Source: an uncultured Sphingopyxis sp. (GTDB lineage Bacteria; Pseudomonadota; Alphaproteobacteria; Sphingomonadales; Sphingomonadaceae). Taken from it: 64,000 nt of DNA. Every line of letters starts with the position of its first letter. The first letter of the stretch is position 1. A program made the position numbers and the translations under genes. Under the pieces are notes generated by a model that saw only the letters and a list, made by a program, of their open reading frames with translations, did no database searches and was not told the origin of the DNA. This document shows, piece by piece, positions 43,653-51,968 of this stretch. The stretch lies in contig CAKZIN010000033.1 of the NCBI GenBank assembly GCA_936933955.1, forward strand, positions 1 through 64,000, written 5' to 3'.

Positions 43653-45905
43653 CTATTTATCGGTCGCGAGAAAGACCCCGTCCCACAGCGGGCCGGGGTC
43701 TTTCTCGCGATAGCCGGCAGTCCGTGCCGCGATCAGCGCGTGCAGCTTGGTAAGGCCGAAACGCTCCGCCTCCGCACGCATCCTGGCGATGTGGCTGTCC
43801 ACGGCATCCCAGTCGCGCGCGCGATATGCGGCGAGCACTTGCCCATGCGCCGCGCGCATCGCAGCGAACTGCGCATCTGCGGCGACCATTTCATCGCCAA
43901 GCAAGGCGTAGAGCGTTTCCGGCGCGTCACGCCCGACCACGCGCACCCGGTCGAGCTCGACCGTCGCAAAGTCCGCCAACCGCTCCGCCAGCGCGCTGCC
44001 GATGGCGATATCGACGCCGTAGAATTTGGTCAGCCCCTCGATCCGCGATGCGAGGTTCACCGTGTCGCCGATGAGCGAGTAGGAGAGCCGCTGCGCCGCG
44101 CCCATGTTCCCGACGCAACACGGCCCGGTGTTGAGGCCGATGCCGATCCTCACCTCTCCCGGCCATGGTTCGGCGCTCTGCCGGCCCATCTCGATGTTGA
44201 GCCGCTTCAGCGATGCGATCATCTCAAGCGCCCCGCGCGCGGCATTGCGCGGATGATCGGCATCGTCGAGCGGCGCGTTCCAGAAGGCGAGGATGGCGTC
44301 GCCGATGAACTTGTCGATGGTGGCCTTGCGCGCGGTCAGCACGTCGCACATCGGTGTGAGGAACGCGATCAGGAAGCGGATGACCTCCTGCGGGGACATG
44401 CCCTCCGATATGCGAGAAAAGCCTCGGATGTCGCAGAACAGCACGGTCATGTCGCGCTCTTCCCCGCCCAGTTCGAGCTGGCCCGGGTCCGCGGCGATGC
44501 GACGCACGACTTCGGGCGCGAGGTAACGCCCGAACGCGCCGTGGATGAAGGCGCGGCGCCGCTCCTCGCGGACGTAGTTGACGATGGTCACCGCGGCGTA
44601 GACGGCAACGAGGCCGAGCACCGGCCAGACCGGGTCGATCAGAAAGCCATGTCGGTCGAAGGCGAACCAGCTCGCTCCTATCAGCGCCGCGATCGCCGCC
44701 CCGCCCAGCAGCGCCCCCCACGACGCTCCCAGCCGGGGCAGCAGCAGGGCCAGCGCGAGGCCGAGCAGGAGCAGCAGCGCGCGCTCCACGCCCGGCGCCC
44801 AGTCGGGCTGCTGGAGGTAGCGACCGAGGATCACTTGTTCCGCGGCCTGCGCGTGAACGGCAACCCCTGGCGCGCGGGATTCGAGCGGTGTGGCGACGAG
44901 GTCGCGCAGGCCGATCGCGCCAGTGCCGACGAAAACGATTCGCCCGCCGAACGCCGCGTCGAGCTCTGCCGGGGTCGTTGCCCCCTGCATCAAGCGCCAC
45001 GCCGCCACGCTGCGCTCAGGGCGGGGGCGGGTATAGTGGAGCCACATCTCTCCAGCGCGGGTCGTCGGCACCTCGAACGCGCCGACCTTGATCGACACCA
45101 CGTCGCCGCCGTCGCCAGCGGTCTCGCCGCTCGCGTCGCTCGACTTGACGATGACCGAGCCAGCCCCCTGCGCTACCCGAAGCGCTTCGAGCGCGAGGCT
45201 CGGCAGCAGCTGGCCGCGTTGCTCGGCGATCAGCGGCGTGCGGCGAACGATGCCGTCGGTATCGGTCACCGTGCTCACGAAGCCGGTCCCTACCGCGGCG
45301 TTCGTCAAAGCGGGGAGCGGGACGATGGCGTTGGCGAACTGGTTGACGCGTCGCGGCTGGCTCCCCGTCACGGCGAAGCCTGCCTTGGGGGGAACCGCGT
45401 TCGCGCTCCCGTCGCGCGTCAGGAAATAGCCCAGGACCACTGGGCTTTTAGCGATTGCCGAAGCGAAGCGAGCGTCCGGGTCGGGCAGGCGCGCCAGCAC
45501 TGCGCGGGCCGCGGGATCGCGCACTCGCTCTGCCAACCGCGCGGGTGAGGTGCGATCGGCCTCGGAAAAGACCACGTCATACGCGACGACCGCGGCACCG
45601 GCCTGCGCCAACCGCTCGGTGAGGAGCGCCAGCTGCTCACGCGACCAGGGCCACTGGCCGATGCGACGGATCGATTCGTCATCGATGTCGACGATCCGCA
45701 CCGGCACGTCTTCATACGCGCGCGGCTTGGCGCGCTGCCACGCGTCGGTGACGCCCATGCTCAGCCGCGTGGCGAGGGGCGTGCCGGTCGCTTGCAGTAC
45801 CAGGATGGCGATCAGCGCCAGCAACCCCGGCAAGGCGGACACCCAATAGGGATGGCGCGCACCCCACGCGCGGATTCGCGTCATTGCGTCGAAAACTTCC
45901 CCCAT
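43653..45905 (-). CDS. CHASE2-domain class III adenylate cyclase
   Basis: A 750-residue membrane receptor cyclase. A first TM helix (about 22-42) precedes the periplasmic CHASE2 sensor (about 45-350, VDIDDESIRRIGQWPWSR and VFVGTGAIGLRDLVATP), then two or three TM helices (about 375-445) and a cytoplasmic class III cyclase domain (about 485-660). Metal Asp492 and Asp536, purine-specifying Lys532 and Asp614, and transition-state Asn617 and Arg621 are all present, so cAMP is the expected product. The start is the ATG at 45905; an inner ATG at residue 8 is possible. It is divergent from the Pycsar-like gene, with 64 bp between starts. Confidence 0.92.
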   Translation of the reverse strand: MGEVFDAMTRIRAWGARHPYWVSALPGLLALIAILVLQATGTPLATRLSMGVTDAWQRAKPRAYEDVPVRIVDIDDESIRRIGQWPWSREQLALLTERLAQAGAAVVAYDVVFSEADRTSPARLAERVRDPAARAVLARLPDPDARFASAIAKSPVVLGYFLTRDGSANAVPPKAGFAVTGSQPRRVNQFANAIVPLPALTNAAVGTGFVSTVTDTDGIVRRTPLIAEQRGQLLPSLALEALRVAQGAGSVIVKSSDASGETAGDGGDVVSIKVGAFEVPTTRAGEMWLHYTRPRPERSVAAWRLMQGATTPAELDAAFGGRIVFVGTGAIGLRDLVATPLESRAPGVAVHAQAAEQVILGRYLQQPDWAPGVERALLLLLGLALALLLPRLGASWGALLGGAAIAALIGASWFAFDRHGFLIDPVWPVLGLVAVYAAVTIVNYVREERRRAFIHGAFGRYLAPEVVRRIAADPGQLELGGEERDMTVLFCDIRGFSRISEGMSPQEVIRFLIAFLTPMCDVLTARKATIDKFIGDAILAFWNAPLDDADHPRNAARGALEMIASLKRLNIEMGRQSAEPWPGEVRIGIGLNTGPCCVGNMGAAQRLSYSLIGDTVNLASRIEGLTKFYGVDIAIGSALAERLADFATVELDRVRVVGRDAPETLYALLGDEMVAADAQFAAMRAAHGQVLAAYRARDWDAVDSHIARMRAEAERFGLTKLHALIAARTAGYREKDPGPLWDGVFLATDK
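43665..43709. terminator. 15-bp perfect inverted repeat at the cyclase 3' end
   Basis: CGCGAGAAAGACCCC (43665-43679) and GGGGTCTTTCTCGCG (43695-43709) enclose a 15-nt loop, inside the last 20 codons of the cyclase gene and 46 bp past the fecR-type stop. Its place between convergent genes suggests a transcript end for the plus-strand pair; as a coding sequence it spells REKDPGP...DGVFLATD. Confidence 0.55.
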
Positions 45906-45969
45906 GGCATGGACTTGTCGGCAATCAGGGTCGAGAATGCAACGGCTCGCAAGTCACGGGGGATGGGGC

Positions 45970-46539
45970 ATGACCGTCGCGCAACCGTCTGTCATCGAAA
46001 CGCCTGCGGAGGTCGTCGACGAACAGAGCAGACCGCGGCAATTCGGCAAGAACAGCCACGCCATGCTCAGCACGGCGCAGACTTCGCACATGGCGATGTC
46101 GACCATGGCCGACAGCAAAGCTTCGATGTTGATGGCGGCGACCTTCGTTGTCTTCTCGCTGTGCATCGATCGCCTGTCGAACGACAAGATGACGATGTCG
46201 CTGATGGTGCTCGGCGGCTTCGCGCTCGCCGCGACCGTGCTGTGCGTGATGGCCATCAAGCCCAAGATCAGCCATCCGCAACGCGGCCTCGCGCCGGGAG
46301 CCAATCTGTTGTTTTTCGGCGCCTTTGCCGGTCTCAAGGAGAGCGAGTTCATCGACCGGGTGCTCGACACCATGGCGGACGAAGAACGCACCTACCGCGC
46401 GATGGCCCGGGACGTGTACCAGAACGGCTGGGTGCTACAGCACAAAAAGTATAAATACCTCGCCTACGCGTTCAACACCTTCCTCGTCGGCCTCGGAGTT
46501 ACGATCCTGACTTTTGTGTGGGAGATGATCGGGTCCTAG
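45970..46539 (+). CDS. Pycsar-effector-like transmembrane protein (PycTM/DUF5706-type)
   Basis: A 189-residue membrane protein with the pattern of the Pycsar effector family (PycTM, formerly DUF5706), recognised by eye: ADSKASMLMAATFVVFSL (residues 48-64), a second hydrophobic helix (76-95) ending in AIKP, then NLLFFGAFAGLKESEF (112-127), an acidic helix, NGWVLQHKKYKYLAYAF (152-168) and a last TM helix (169-186). In Pycsar, such proteins are opened by cyclic mononucleotides and damage the membrane to stop phage. The ATG at 45970 has a GGGG-rich site before it; an in-frame extension to 45904 is less likely. It is divergent from the cyclase and overlaps the phosphodiesterase stop by 4 bp (CTAG). 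Confidence 0.75.
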   Translation: MTVAQPSVIETPAEVVDEQSRPRQFGKNSHAMLSTAQTSHMAMSTMADSKASMLMAATFVVFSLCIDRLSNDKMTMSLMVLGGFALAATVLCVMAIKPKISHPQRGLAPGANLLFFGAFAGLKESEFIDRVLDTMADEERTYRAMARDVYQNGWVLQHKKYKYLAYAFNTFLVGLGVTILTFVWEMIGS

Positions 46540-47426
46540 ACTGGCGGGGGGAGCCCCTCCTCCTTTGCAAGGCCTGCGATCATTTGCGCGGTACTAGCGT
46601 CGTAGCGAGCGAGCGTCATCGCATCGTCCGCAACGCCGAACCAGCTCACGAGACGCGCACCGTCCCAGCGATGCATGGCATAGGCGGGCGCCTGATTGAG
46701 GATTAGCCGCCGACCGTCGGGTTTGCTCGCTTCGATCGGCCTGGTGTCGCGCGCGATGGGCATGGCGGAGGGGCCAGCGATGATCAGCGGGCGCCCCGCG
46801 AAACTGGTGGCGATCGGCTGGTGGACATGCCCCGCCACAAACCCGACCACCTGCGCGTGCCGCTCGACGACGCGCCGGAGCTCGCGCGACCACGGGCCCT
46901 CGGCGTTACTGTCGATCCACGGAACGCCGGTGCGCACCGGCGGATGGTGCAGCGCGATCAGCGTCGGTCGCTCCGGCGCCTCGGCAAGCATGGCGTCGAG
47001 CCAGGCAAGCCGCCGCGCGTCGAGCCCGGAACTGTGGCGCCCAGGTTCGAGCGTGTCGAGCAGCACGATGCGCAGGTCGCCCGCCTGAGTGGCATGGCAG
47101 CCGTGCTCGACGCCATCCTCGACCCACCGCGGGGCTTCGGGAAAGGCGGCGAAGAACGCCGTTCGATCGTCGTGATTGCCAAAAGTGAGAGCAACATTCG
47201 GACCCAACGGCGCGAGCAGCTCGCGCAGGTGCCGATAGTCCTCCATCGCCCCGTCTTCCGTGAGGTCGCCGGTCACCAGCGTGAGATTGGGCGCCTGCTC
47301 GACGATGGCGGCGATTACAGCGCGCAACCGGTCTGCGTTGCGCTGCGAATGCGAACTGGTGCCGATGTGCGGATCGGTGATCTGAGCGATCTCGACCGGT
47401 CTAGGCGGCGCGGGCTGGAGGTTCAT
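46536..47426 (-). CDS. CpdA-like cyclic-nucleotide phosphodiesterase
   Basis: A 296-residue calcineurin-fold phosphoesterase of the class III cAMP phosphodiesterase type. Motifs in order are ITDPHIG (Asp18, His20), VTGDLTEDG, TFGNHD, ALHHPP (His160-His161) and FVAGHVHQ (His200, His202). The central stretch LDTLEPGRHSSGLDARRLAWLDAMLAEAPERPTLIALHHPP is notably close to E. coli CpdA. It would hydrolyse 3',5'-cAMP and so oppose the neighbouring cyclase. The start is the ATG at 47426. The stop overlaps that of the Pycsar-like gene by 4 bp, tail to tail. Confidence 0.85.
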   Translation of the reverse strand: MNLQPAPPRPVEIAQITDPHIGTSSHSQRNADRLRAVIAAIVEQAPNLTLVTGDLTEDGAMEDYRHLRELLAPLGPNVALTFGNHDDRTAFFAAFPEAPRWVEDGVEHGCHATQAGDLRIVLLDTLEPGRHSSGLDARRLAWLDAMLAEAPERPTLIALHHPPVRTGVPWIDSNAEGPWSRELRRVVERHAQVVGFVAGHVHQPIATSFAGRPLIIAGPSAMPIARDTRPIEASKPDGRRLILNQAPAYAMHRWDGARLVSWFGVADDAMTLARYDASTAQMIAGLAKEEGLPPPV

Positions 47427-47487
47427 CGGGCGCCTTCACGATGTTGCGCGGACACGCGGGAACTTTCGGGCGCCACGCGACGTCGCT

Positions 47488-48240
47488 TCACTCCCGCCAC
47501 CAGCGCTGACCCCAGATGTACGCGCCCGGTATCGGTTCACCGCGACCGTTGCGTGCGGGTTCGAAACGGAAGCGGCGGGTGATCATGTCGCAGGTGATGC
47601 GGTCGAGCTCGGGATTGCCCGACGATCGCATGACGCTGCACCGCTCGACGCGACCGCCGACGTCGACCAGCAGTCGCACGACGGTCTCGCCCGCTCCTTC
47701 GAAGCGACGATATTCGCGTGGCAGGTCGCGTTCGGTGAACTGGCCGGAGCGCAGCACCAGCGGCGTGCCGCGCCCGCTGCCTCCGCCGCCATCGCCGTCA
47801 CCGCCCGCCCCGCTGCCGCGACCTTCCCCGACCCCTCCAGCACCGGTGCCCGTGCCGGCTGTGGAGCTGCCGGAGCGGCTTTCGTTGCCGGTGCCAGCCA
47901 CGGGTGCGGCCTTCGTTACGCTCGGCACCGGCAGTTTCGGCGGCGGTGCGACCACCTCGCGCGGTGTGGCGCGCTTGGCCGGAGGCGCCGCAGCCGCCTC
48001 GCGCCGAGCGGGCTTTGGCTTGGGCGTCGGCGCGACCTTTGGCGGTGGAGGTGGCGGTGGTGGGGGCGGCGGTGGCGGGTCGGCGGGGACCGCGGTCGCG
48101 CGCAGGCTCTCCACAACCTCCGTGGCGGTCGGCAGACGAATGCCGTTGACGAGCCCCCAGCCGATCAGCGCCGCGAGCGCAAGCGACAAGCCCATCGCCC
48201 CCGCACGCACCCGCCCGTCGCCGCTATCCCCATAGGCCAT
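47488..48240 (-). CDS. TonB-family energy transducer-like protein
   Basis: A 250-residue protein with one N-terminal TM helix (about 15-33), a run of about 13 prolines (PADPP...), a Lys/Pro/Ala linker, a Gly/Ser/Thr-rich low-complexity stretch (about 115-160) and a C-terminal TonB domain (about 170-250: ERDLPREYRRFEGAGETVVRLLVDVGGRVERCSVMRSSGNPELDRITC). It would span the periplasm to contact TonB-dependent receptors. No ExbB/ExbD genes are adjacent; they are at 61-63 kb with a second TonB, so this is probably an auxiliary one. The ATG at 48240 is preceded by no obvious operon partner. Confidence 0.85.
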   Translation of the reverse strand: MAYGDSGDGRVRAGAMGLSLALAALIGWGLVNGIRLPTATEVVESLRATAVPADPPPPPPPPPPPPPKVAPTPKPKPARREAAAAPPAKRATPREVVAPPPKLPVPSVTKAAPVAGTGNESRSGSSTAGTGTGAGGVGEGRGSGAGGDGDGGGGSGRGTPLVLRSGQFTERDLPREYRRFEGAGETVVRLLVDVGGRVERCSVMRSSGNPELDRITCDMITRRFRFEPARNGRGEPIPGAYIWGQRWWRE

Positions 48241-48339
48241 GGCGCGACCCTAACGCCCGCGACTGGCGGCGCAATGAACAGGGCGCCAAGGCAAGCGACC
48301 AGTGTGCTTCAACCCGGCAATGCGCGGCGCAAGGCCGCG

Positions 48340-48375
48340 CAAACGAAAAGGGGGAGGACGTCGCCGTCCTCCCCC
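48340..48375 (-). terminator. Rho-independent terminator of rplM-rpsI
   Basis: An 11-bp perfect stem (GGGGGAGGACG at 48350-48360 with CGTCCTCCCCC at 48365-48375) with a 4-nt loop is followed on the minus strand by TTTTCGTTT. It lies about 25 bp past the rpsI stop. Confidence 0.85.
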
Positions 48376-48399
48376 TATTGCGTCGAGATTTGCCTCGGA

Positions 48400-48900
48400 T
48401 CAGCGCTTCGAGAACTGGAAGCTGCGGCGAGCCTTGGCGCGGCCGTACTTCTTACGCTCGACCACGCGGCTGTCGCGGGTGAGGAAGCCTGCGGCCTTCA
48501 CCGCGCCACGCAGCGCCGGTTCGTAACGCGACAGCGCCTGCGCGATGCCGTGCTTGACCGCCCCGGCCTGGCCCGAGAGCCCGCCGCCCTTGACCGTCGC
48601 GACGACGTCATACTGACCGTCGCGACCGGCGACACCGAACGGCTGGTTGATGACCAGACGCAGCGTCGGACGGGCGAAATAGACTTCCTGATCGCGGCCG
48701 TTGACCACGATCTTGCCCGTGCCTGGCTTCACCCAGACGCGCGCGATGGCGTTCTTGCGGCGACCGGTGGCATAGGCGCGGCCCTGCTTGTCGATCTGCT
48801 GTTCGCGCAGCGGCGCGGTCTGCACAGGCGCTGCGGGCGCTTCATCGGTGCCGGTGGCGATGGTGCCGATGTCGGCGAGCGAATTGACGGTATCGGCCAT
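48400..48900 (-). CDS. rpsI: 30S ribosomal protein S9
   Basis: S9 of the small subunit, 166 residues. The conserved part begins at [21 protein letters not shown] and ends in the typical basic tail [19 protein letters not shown], whose last Arg reaches the P site. The extra N-terminus of about 35 residues ([14 protein letters not shown]...) is longer than in E. coli, as usual in this clade. The ATG overlaps the rplM stop by 1 bp (TAATG), so the two are co-translated. Confidence 0.97.
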   Translation of the reverse strand: MADTVNSLADIGTIATGTDEAPAAPVQTAPLREQQIDKQGRAYATGRRKNAIARVWVKPGTGKIVVNGRDQEVYFARPTLRLVINQPFGVAGRDGQYDVVATVKGGGLSGQAGAVKHGIAQALSRYEPALRGAVKAAGFLTRDSRVVERKKYGRAKARRSFQFSKR

Positions 48901-49379
48901 TACGCACCCACCTTGTTCTTGCGGTTCATGCCCGCGACGTCGAGAGTTTCAGGGTTCTGCGCGAGGTGCGGATGGCTGTCCCCGGCGTAGATGCGCAGGT
49001 TGCGCATCTGCTGACGGCCGAGCGGACCACGGGGGATCATACGCTCCACTGCCTTTTCAAGCACCCGCTCCGGAAAGCGGCCGCCGAGCACCTTTTCCGC
49101 GGTCACTTCCTTTATGCCGCCGATGTAGCCGGTGTGCTTGTAATAGGTCTTGTTCTTGAGCTTGTTGCCCGTGAACCGCACCTTTTCCGCGTTGATGATG
49201 ACGACATGATCGCCATTGTCGACGTGCGGCGTGAAGTCCGGCTTGTGCTTGCCGCGCAGCAGGTTGGCGACGATCGTCGCGACGCGGCCGACCACCAGCC
49301 CGTCCGCGTCGATCAGCACCCATTTCTTGTCGACGGTCGCGGCATTCGCCGAACGCGTCGTCTTGGTCAGCGCCTTCAT
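48900..49379 (-). CDS. rplM: 50S ribosomal protein L13
   Basis: L13 of the large subunit, 159 residues, starting [21 protein letters not shown]. Signatures are [30 protein letters not shown] and [22 protein letters not shown]. The ATG at 49379 is chosen over an in-frame start six codons upstream because homologues begin MKA. It is the first gene of rplM-rpsI. Confidence 0.97.
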   Translation of the reverse strand: MKALTKTTRSANAATVDKKWVLIDADGLVVGRVATIVANLLRGKHKPDFTPHVDNGDHVVIINAEKVRFTGNKLKNKTYYKHTGYIGGIKEVTAEKVLGGRFPERVLEKAVERMIPRGPLGRQQMRNLRIYAGDSHPHLAQNPETLDVAGMNRKNKVGA

Positions 49380-49522
49380 CGAAGGGTCCTCAGACAAAGG
49401 AGCGGGAGACTGCCGCCCGCTCGCAACAACAATCGCCGCCCGGTCACCCGAGCGGCGTTGGAGCGGGCTTTAGTCAGCGAGGCGCGCGAAAGTCAAGCAC
49501 AGCGCGGCATTCGCGACAGGTA

Positions 49523-50575
49523 TCAGGTTACTCGACCGGCGCCGACCCGATGCGCGCTGGCGACCGCGGCAATCACCAGCAGCGCCGCCACCCCCTGGTG
49601 AGCGACCGCGATCCACAGCGAAACGCCCGACATGATGGTCGCGACGCCGAGCACGAACTGAAGCGTGACGAGCGTATGGAGCGCGCGCCCCTCGACGCGC
49701 CCACCAACGCGGATGGCTCGCACGCCCAGCCAGATCATCGCCCCAAACGCGAGCATCGCCCACCAGCGATGCGCGAATTGCACGACGATCGGGTTATGCA
49801 CCAGGTTCGCGAGCGCGTTGGGCAGGATCGGCGTGCCGCTCGGAAACAGCTCGTCCCCCATCAGCGGCCAGGTCGGGAAAGCGTGTCCCGCTCGCAGCCC
49901 CGCGACGAATGCGCCCCACAGGATCTGCACCGCAAGGATCGCCAGCGCGATCGCAGCGCCAAGACGAAGCCGCGCGGGTCGCGCCCCTTCCCGTCCCAGC
50001 GCAGCGAGGTCGCGCGCGGTCCACACCAGGCCGCCGAGCAGGATCAGCGCCAGCGACAGATGCGTCGCGAGCCGCAGGTGCGATACGTCCACCCGGCCTG
50101 ACAGCCCGGATGAGACCATCCACCAGCCGACCGCACCCTGCAGGCCGCCGAGCAGCAGGATTGCGACCAGCCGCCAGCCATAGCCTGTCGGCACCCATCG
50201 CTTCCAGGCGAACCAGGCGAGCGGCAGGGCGTAGGCGAGGCCGATCAAGCGCCCAAGCAGCCGGTGCGCCCACTCCCAGAAGAAGATGAACTTGAACTCC
50301 GACAGAGTCATGGTCGCGTTGACCGTCTGCGCTTCGGTAGTGGTGCGGTAGAGCGCGAAGGCGTGTTCCCAGTCCGCCTGCGTGAGCGGGAACAGGACGC
50401 CGCTGATCGGTCGCCACTCGGTAATCGACAGTCCCGATTCGGTCAGCCGCGTGATCCCGCCGACGATCACCATCAGCACCACCAGCGCCGCCACGGCGTA
50501 GAGCCAGCGCGCCAGCATTCGCAGGTGCGGGGCGGTCACGGTGGCGTCACGGGCGGAACGAGGGGGGGCGAGCAT
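49523..50575 (-). CDS. ctaA: Heme A synthase (Cox15/CtaA type)
   Basis: CtaA oxidises the C8 methyl of heme O to the formyl of heme A for cytochrome c oxidase. The 350-residue membrane protein has eight likely TM helices and the four conserved His in their usual helices: EWAHRLLGRLIG, HLRLATHLSLAL, VVQFAHRWWAML and AVAHQGVAALLV. The loop with ESGLSITEWRPISG is typical of the alphaproteobacterial/mitochondrial class. The start is the ATG at 50575. It lies alone between rplM and the JmjC gene; ctaB and the oxidase genes are not here. Confidence 0.94.
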   Translation of the reverse strand: MLAPPRSARDATVTAPHLRMLARWLYAVAALVVLMVIVGGITRLTESGLSITEWRPISGVLFPLTQADWEHAFALYRTTTEAQTVNATMTLSEFKFIFFWEWAHRLLGRLIGLAYALPLAWFAWKRWVPTGYGWRLVAILLLGGLQGAVGWWMVSSGLSGRVDVSHLRLATHLSLALILLGGLVWTARDLAALGREGARPARLRLGAAIALAILAVQILWGAFVAGLRAGHAFPTWPLMGDELFPSGTPILPNALANLVHNPIVVQFAHRWWAMLAFGAMIWLGVRAIRVGGRVEGRALHTLVTLQFVLGVATIMSGVSLWIAVAHQGVAALLVIAAVASAHRVGAGRVT

Positions 50576-50624
50576 CGCGCCCCTTATCGGCGCTCACCGC
50601 CAAAGCGACAAGTGTCGCTCCCGT

Positions 50625-51827
50625 TCAGACCCGGCGAACGATGCCGTACGCGAACAACCGCCGGGTCAGCGCCTCGGCATGTTCGAAACCGAGGTCGCCC
50701 GCCGCAAAAGGCTCGCCCGACAGTGCGCGCTGGAGCGCTTCGCCACTCTCTGCGGTGAACCACAGCGGCCCGCCCGGCGCGAGCAGGCGCCACCGGCGCT
50801 CGCCCTGCTCCTCGCGCTCGAGCCGGAGTAGCACATGCGGCACCTTCTCGAAATGAACGCCGGTGATGTCCTGCGTCGCTCCCGTCACCGTGCCGTCGTT
50901 GAACGCCGCGCGAGTGGAGACGAAGCTGTCGGCGAGAATGTCGAGCGCGGGATCAAGCCGCAGCTCACGCGCCAGCGTCTCGGCGAGTCGGGCGAGCTCC
51001 TCTCGCGCCTCGGTCCGATCGAAGCCGGCCCGCGCGAACCCTGCGGGCAGGCTGCGGCGGATCGACGGCTCCCGCAGCGCGACCTCGGACACGGCTTCGA
51101 GGAGGAGATCCGCCCAGGTGCGGTTGATCACTCCGGCGGTGATGTGCAGGCTCGGCTCGCTGCCCGACGTCGCCGCGTCATGCATCAGCCCGCGTGGAAC
51201 GTAGGCGATGTCGCCGGGGCGCAGCACGAATTCAGCCACGCAATCGCCGCGCATGTGGATGCCGCTGTTGTAGCGTTCGCCGCGGTAGGGCGTGTCGAGC
51301 GGGACATTATAAAGCTTCCACAGCTTCTCACCCTCGACCTGCATCACGAACACGTCATGATTGTCGAAATGGGTCGGAAACCCCTGCGCGTCGGGCGGGG
51401 TGAGATAGAGGTTGGTCTGGAAATGCGCCGACAGCGCCCACTCCAGGCCCTGACAAAAGCGCCCAAGTGCGGGCACGAAGCGCTGACCCTGATTGATAAT
51501 GATCGTCGCGCCGAGGCGATAGTGCTGCGACACCGCCCCGCGATCGATGTAGCCCTGATTGTCGATGTAGGCGTCGTCGTCGATGCCGTGGTCGCGGCTG
51601 GCGTCGGCCAGCAGCAGATCGCCGCGCTTCAAGTCGGTGCCGGTAACGATGCCGTCGATCGTCGCGATGTCGACCAGCGGGCGGAAGCGGTCGGGCGCCT
51701 CCCCCAGTTCGCCTGCGGTCACGCACAGCCATTCGCGCTCATAGACGCGGGTGAGGAAGTCGGCCGCCGCCCGCTCCCCCAGCAGCGCAGCCAGCGGATT
51801 GCGGTCCCAAAGTGGATGATCGAGCAT
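50625..51827 (-). CDS. JmjC-type 2-oxoglutarate oxygenase, RoxA-like
   Basis: A 400-residue Fe(II)/2-oxoglutarate oxygenase of the ribosomal-oxygenase (RoxA/MINA53) kind. The JmjC cupin domain (about 100-240) has the Fe ligands His153, Asp155 (HFDNHD) and His216 (PRGLMHD), and a likely 2OG-contacting Lys in EGEKLWKLY. A C-terminal helical domain follows. E. coli RoxA (YcfD) hydroxylates Arg on L16; the substrate here is an inference. I chose the ATG at 51827; the upstream frame to 51911 has low complexity and no homology. Confidence 0.87.
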   Translation of the reverse strand: MLDHPLWDRNPLAALLGERAAADFLTRVYEREWLCVTAGELGEAPDRFRPLVDIATIDGIVTGTDLKRGDLLLADASRDHGIDDDAYIDNQGYIDRGAVSQHYRLGATIIINQGQRFVPALGRFCQGLEWALSAHFQTNLYLTPPDAQGFPTHFDNHDVFVMQVEGEKLWKLYNVPLDTPYRGERYNSGIHMRGDCVAEFVLRPGDIAYVPRGLMHDAATSGSEPSLHITAGVINRTWADLLLEAVSEVALREPSIRRSLPAGFARAGFDRTEAREELARLAETLARELRLDPALDILADSFVSTRAAFNDGTVTGATQDITGVHFEKVPHVLLRLEREEQGERRWRLLAPGGPLWFTAESGEALQRALSGEPFAAGDLGFEHAEALTRRLFAYGIVRRV

Positions 51828-51968
51828 CGCCCCTTCCCCCCAGACGTCTAGTCGCGGGTCGACACCCCCGCGACGCCATACCTTCAAACGACAAGGAGGC
51901 GAAACGCGCAAGGTTGCGCGCTCGCCTCCTTCATCTCAAGCACCGCCAGCGCGGGCGGCGCAGGCTGG

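Noticed and set aside
43740..45548. 602-codon plus-strand frame opposite the CHASE2 cyclase
   Set aside because: Composition is Arg/Ala/His-rich and follows from the codon bias of the cyclase; no domain seen.
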